Assembly: GCA_041691295.1 (NCBI GenBank)
Contig: JBEPVA010000192.1
Location: 1-7,619, forward strand
Direction: 5' to 3'
Length of the DNA stretch: 7,619 nucleotides
DNA from: DATEHG01 sp041691295
GTDB lineage: Bacteria; Gemmatimonadota; Gemmatimonadetes; Gemmatimonadales; GWC2-71-9
In this document: positions 6,049 to 7,619 of the stretch, piece by piece
Position numbering within the stretch: position 1 is the first letter of the stretch
Layout: every line of letters begins with the position of its first letter
Translations under genes and position numbers: made by a program
Notes under the pieces: generated by a model
What the model saw: only the letters and a program-made list of their open reading frames with translations
Told to the model about the DNA's origin: nothing
The model's database searches: none

Positions 6049-6976
6049 AGCGCACAAATCCATCGGTGCGGACCGCGTAGATCTCGCACTGATTGCCAAA
6101 GTCGACGTTGCGGCAGATCGGAAAGTAGATCCGGGCCCCGTCCCGGCTCCACTGCGGCGACGTCGCTCGGCCCTCGGTGCTGGCCAGCAGCCTGACACCG
6201 CTGCCATCAGCCTTCATCACGAAGATCTGGTAGCTCGAATTGCGGTTGGACGCAAAGGCGATCTGGCTGCCATCGGGCGACCAGGCCGGCCACCCGTCAA
6301 AGGCCGGGTGATTGGTCAGGTTGCGGGCATTAGTACCGTCCGCATCGGCGATGAATACCTCGGAGTTGATTTCCTGCACCATCCGGCGGAACGCCACATG
6401 TTTCCCGTCGGGTGACCAGGACGGGTAGGTGTTGACTCCGCCGGTAATGAGGGTCGTGATCTTCCCGGTGGCCAGTTCGATGACCCTGATATCGGCATTG
6501 TTCTTTCTCGGCGGCGCGAGGTCATCGTCGGTGCAGTAGATGACCCGGGCCCCATCGGGTGACCAGTGCGGATGAATCGCCTTTTCGTTGGCCGGTGAGA
6601 TCCGCCGGAAGCCTGACCCATCGGCGCTGATCAGCGAAATGATCTCGCTGTCTCCCTTCACATACACGAACACGATCGACTTGCCATCCGGCGACCAAGC
6701 CGGATCCTCGTGGCTGGCCTCGTCGTGGGTCAGTTGCCGCTGGCCTCGTCCGTCGATGTCCATCGTGAACAACTGTTCCTGCCCGTCGAGCTGCTTGATG
6801 AAAACCAGCGTCTTGCCGTCCGGCGACGGCGCAGGATCGTAGTCCTGCGTGTAGGTAAGCTGATAAGCGAGTGCCCGGCTCTGGGCCCAGGCGCCAATCG
6901 GGCTGGTGCTCAGGGAGGCCAGGACGAGGATGCCGGTGGATATCACAGTCAGAACCTGCCGATGGGCTCGGGCCAC
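6047..6976 (-). CDS. Periplasmic TolB-like six-repeat PD40 beta-propeller protein
   Basis: From GTG 6976 the protein has 309 aa. It begins with a Sec signal peptide: basic start, hydrophobic core about 8-22, and likely cleavage after AWA at 29-31. Six PD40 repeats follow, each with the SPDG signature: residues 51, 95, 139, 188, 233 and a variant SRDG at 277. This number suits one six-bladed propeller. The N-terminal domain that full-length TolB carries before its propeller is missing, so this is TolB-like rather than tolB itself, and there is no tol-pal gene nearby. Such propellers usually bind proteins or carbohydrates in the periplasm; the partner here is unknown. The start is set by GGAG (6985-6982) 5 bases before GTG and by the signal peptide beginning exactly there. 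An in-frame ATG at 7189 would add 71 residues without a ribosome site or signal. Confidence 0.9.
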   Translation of the reverse strand: MARAHRQVLTVISTGILVLASLSTSPIGAWAQSRALAYQLTYTQDYDPAPSPDGKTLVFIKQLDGQEQLFTMDIDGRGQRQLTHDEASHEDPAWSPDGKSIVFVYVKGDSEIISLISADGSGFRRISPANEKAIHPHWSPDGARVIYCTDDDLAPPRKNNADIRVIELATGKITTLITGGVNTYPSWSPDGKHVAFRRMVQEINSEVFIADADGTNARNLTNHPAFDGWPAWSPDGSQIAFASNRNSSYQIFVMKADGSGVRLLASTEGRATSPQWSRDGARIYFPICRNVDFGNQCEIYAVRTDGFVR

Positions 6977-6981
6977 GGGTA

Positions 6982-6985
6982 CTCC
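6982..6985 (-). promoter_or_regulatory. Ribosome binding site GGAG that fixes a GTG start
   Basis: On the minus strand GGAG lies within GGGGAG, 5 bases ahead of GTG 6976. It supports the signal-peptide start of the TolB-like protein over longer in-frame alternatives. Confidence 0.65.
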
Positions 6986-7010
6986 CCGGAAGAGGCTGAT
7001 GGGCGCAGAA

Positions 7011-7058
7011 AATCCTGAATGACCTACGGGCACGGGACCGTCAGGATTCCGGCAGGAT
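7011..7058. promoter_or_regulatory. Operator-like CAGGAT repeats and dyad upstream of the TolB-like gene
   Basis: AATCCTGA (7011-7018) and TCAGGATT (7041-7048) form a perfect 8-base inverted repeat around 22 bases. A third half-site, CAGGAT (7053-7058), repeats CAGGAT (7042-7047) at an 11-base period, about one helical turn. On the minus strand the dyad ends 34 bases before the GTG start. Only two T residues follow the stem there, so I favour a protein-binding site or leader structure over a terminator. Confidence 0.4.
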
Positions 7059-7284
7059 CCGTGAGGTCCCCGAGCTGCAGTGGGATCGAGGTACACGGCC
7101 GCAGCCACAATGCCAGGTGTGGAAGGGAGCAATATCGAGCAGTAGATAAGCGGTTGTGGGGAGGGAAAATCCGGATGCCGATCGACCATTTTCAGTCAGT
7201 CCGCCGCGATCGCCCTACCACCGATGGCAGGGATGAAAGGGCAGGAATAAGAGGGAGCAACTCTGCCTGGCCCGACTCAAAATC
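7059..7284. other. Intergenic stretch, nothing recognised
   Basis: This part of the divergent region must hold or adjoin the promoter of the TolB-like gene, but I find no convincing -35/-10 pair on the minus strand. AT-richer patches occur near 7130-7150 and 7165-7192. Reading frames across it show no ribosome sites or protein-like composition. Confidence 0.5.
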
Positions 7285-7313
7285 TTGCAGTCCACGATGC
7301 GGTATGGTATAGT
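7285..7313 (+). promoter_or_regulatory. Sigma-70-type promoter with extended -10
   Basis: TTGCAG (7285-7290) is followed after exactly 17 bases by TATAGT (7308-7313), which matches TATAAT at five of six positions. TGG directly before it supplies the extended -10 TGn element. The -35 matches TTGACA at only three positions, but the extended -10 could compensate. Transcription would start near 7320, leaving a leader of about 165 bases before the response-regulator start at 7486. Confidence 0.55.
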
Positions 7314-7344
7314 TCTCCTGCGTGACAGAGATCTAGCTCTCGTT

Positions 7345-7366
7345 GGCGCTCCCGAAAGGAGCTGCC
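7345..7366 (+). other. Small leader hairpin
   Basis: GCTCC (7348-7352) pairs with GGAGC (7358-7362) around CGAAA. GGC (7345-7347) pairs with GCC (7364-7366) past a bulged T. It falls in the predicted 5' leader of the second response regulator. A further six-base pairing, GTCCGC (7373-7378) with GCGGAC (7402-7407), lies downstream. No known riboswitch consensus is recognised. Confidence 0.3.
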
Positions 7367-7472
7367 CCAGTGGTCCGCCATCCCCCCTGCTTGGTCGCAT
7401 CGCGGACAACCCTCCCTCCCCGCGTCCTCCGTCCCGAGGCCCTGGGCCGCTATTCGTCGGTTCCGCAACTGT

Positions 7473-7477
7473 GGAGG
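7473..7477 (+). promoter_or_regulatory. Ribosome binding site GGAGG for the edge response regulator
   Basis: A full GGAGG lies 8 bases before GTG 7486. This favours 7486 over in-frame GTG 7471 and ATG 7297, neither of which has a recognisable site. Confidence 0.7.
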
Positions 7478-7485
7478 AATCAGCA

Positions 7486-7619
7486 GTGAAGCGGAAGACC
7501 GCCGCACGCCCAGCGGCTCCACCCCCAGTCCAGCCAGCCGCAGCGACCATTTCGCTGGTGCTGATCGACGACAACCGTCTCCTCCGCGAAGGGATGGCGG
7601 CGCTGATCCGTACCCAGCC
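7486..7619 (+). CDS. Response regulator receiver domain, N-terminal part (3' end outside window)
   Basis: Starting at GTG 7486, 44 codons are visible before the window ends. A basic, then Pro/Ala-rich extension of about 21 residues precedes a typical receiver start, ISLVLIDDNRLLREGM, with the acidic pair D28/D29. The LIDDN-x-LLREGM pattern is that of NarL/LuxR-type regulators, but the phosphoacceptor, the rest of the receiver and any output domain lie beyond the edge. It is transcribed divergently from the TolB-like gene and is separate from the kinase-regulator pair. The frame is open upstream to 7237, so a longer N-terminus cannot be fully excluded, but the GGAGG and the promoter at 7285-7313 argue against it. 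Confidence 0.8.
   Translation, partial: MKRKTAARPAAPPPVQPAAATISLVLIDDNRLLREGMAALIRTQ

Noticed and set aside
7101..7116. Minus-strand CTGGCATTGTGGCTGC with GG-N10-GC spacing, resembling a sigma-54 promoter for the TolB-like gene
   Set aside because: The -12 half is imperfect, GG-N10-GC is common in GC-rich DNA, and no sigma-54 activator is seen. It would need a mapped transcript start.
6977..7189. N-terminal extension of the TolB-like protein to ATG 7189
   Set aside because: The added 71 residues would place the signal peptide internally and have no ribosome site, whereas GTG 6976 has both a GGAG and an immediate signal sequence.
1..7619. CRISPR array, insertion sequence, prophage or tRNA
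   Set aside because: I found no regularly spaced repeats with spacers, no terminal inverted repeats with a transposase, and no tRNA-like cloverleaf. The only tandem repeat is the short octamer at 2859-2890.

Overview
The window is GC-rich throughout and comes from a Gram-negative bacterium: it holds an outer-membrane beta-barrel C-terminus, a lipoprotein signal and an exported TolB-like propeller. It also holds a permease of the duplicated-FtsX 'ADOP' type, a family abundant in Acidobacteriota and Gemmatimonadota. I favour one of those phyla, Gemmatimonadota slightly, but no marker gene is present to settle it. Genes use clear GGAG/AGGAG ribosome binding sites, and I used these to choose starts.

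Layout. (1) Positions 1-825, plus strand: the 3' end of an outer-membrane beta-barrel gene, then a 120-aa gene of unknown function. (2) Positions 859-5531, minus strand, in order of transcription: an exported lipoprotein (5531-4755), a soluble PAS/HisKA_3 histidine kinase (4660-3533), a NarL/LuxR response regulator overlapping it by 4 bases (3536-2889), and a duplicated FtsX/MacB permease (2685-859). A strong hairpin separates lipoprotein and kinase. A gap of about 200 bases with a four-copy octamer repeat separates regulator and permease. (3) Positions 5795-6022, plus strand: a small four-cysteine zinc-ribbon-like protein, convergent with (4) 6976-6047, minus strand: a periplasmic six-repeat TolB/PD40 propeller. 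(5) Positions 6977-7485: a 509-base divergent intergenic region with an operator-like set of CAGGAT repeats, an extended -10 promoter and a possible leader hairpin. It precedes (6), the 5' end of a second response-regulator gene from 7486, cut by the window edge.

How they may work together. The kinase-regulator pair is a cytoplasmic two-component system with no membrane segment, so it probably senses an internal signal through its PAS domain. Its position next to the permease and lipoprotein suggests, but does not prove, that envelope functions are its targets. No ABC ATPase lies beside the permease, as expected for this orphan family.

I see no CRISPR array, transposase, integrase, tRNA or rRNA, and no clear undescribed multi-gene system. 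The points most worth a second look are the permease's nearly absent first periplasmic domain and its lone CGDC pair, the octamer repeat running into the regulator's stop codon, the lipoprotein-kinase hairpin, and the repeats in front of the TolB-like gene.
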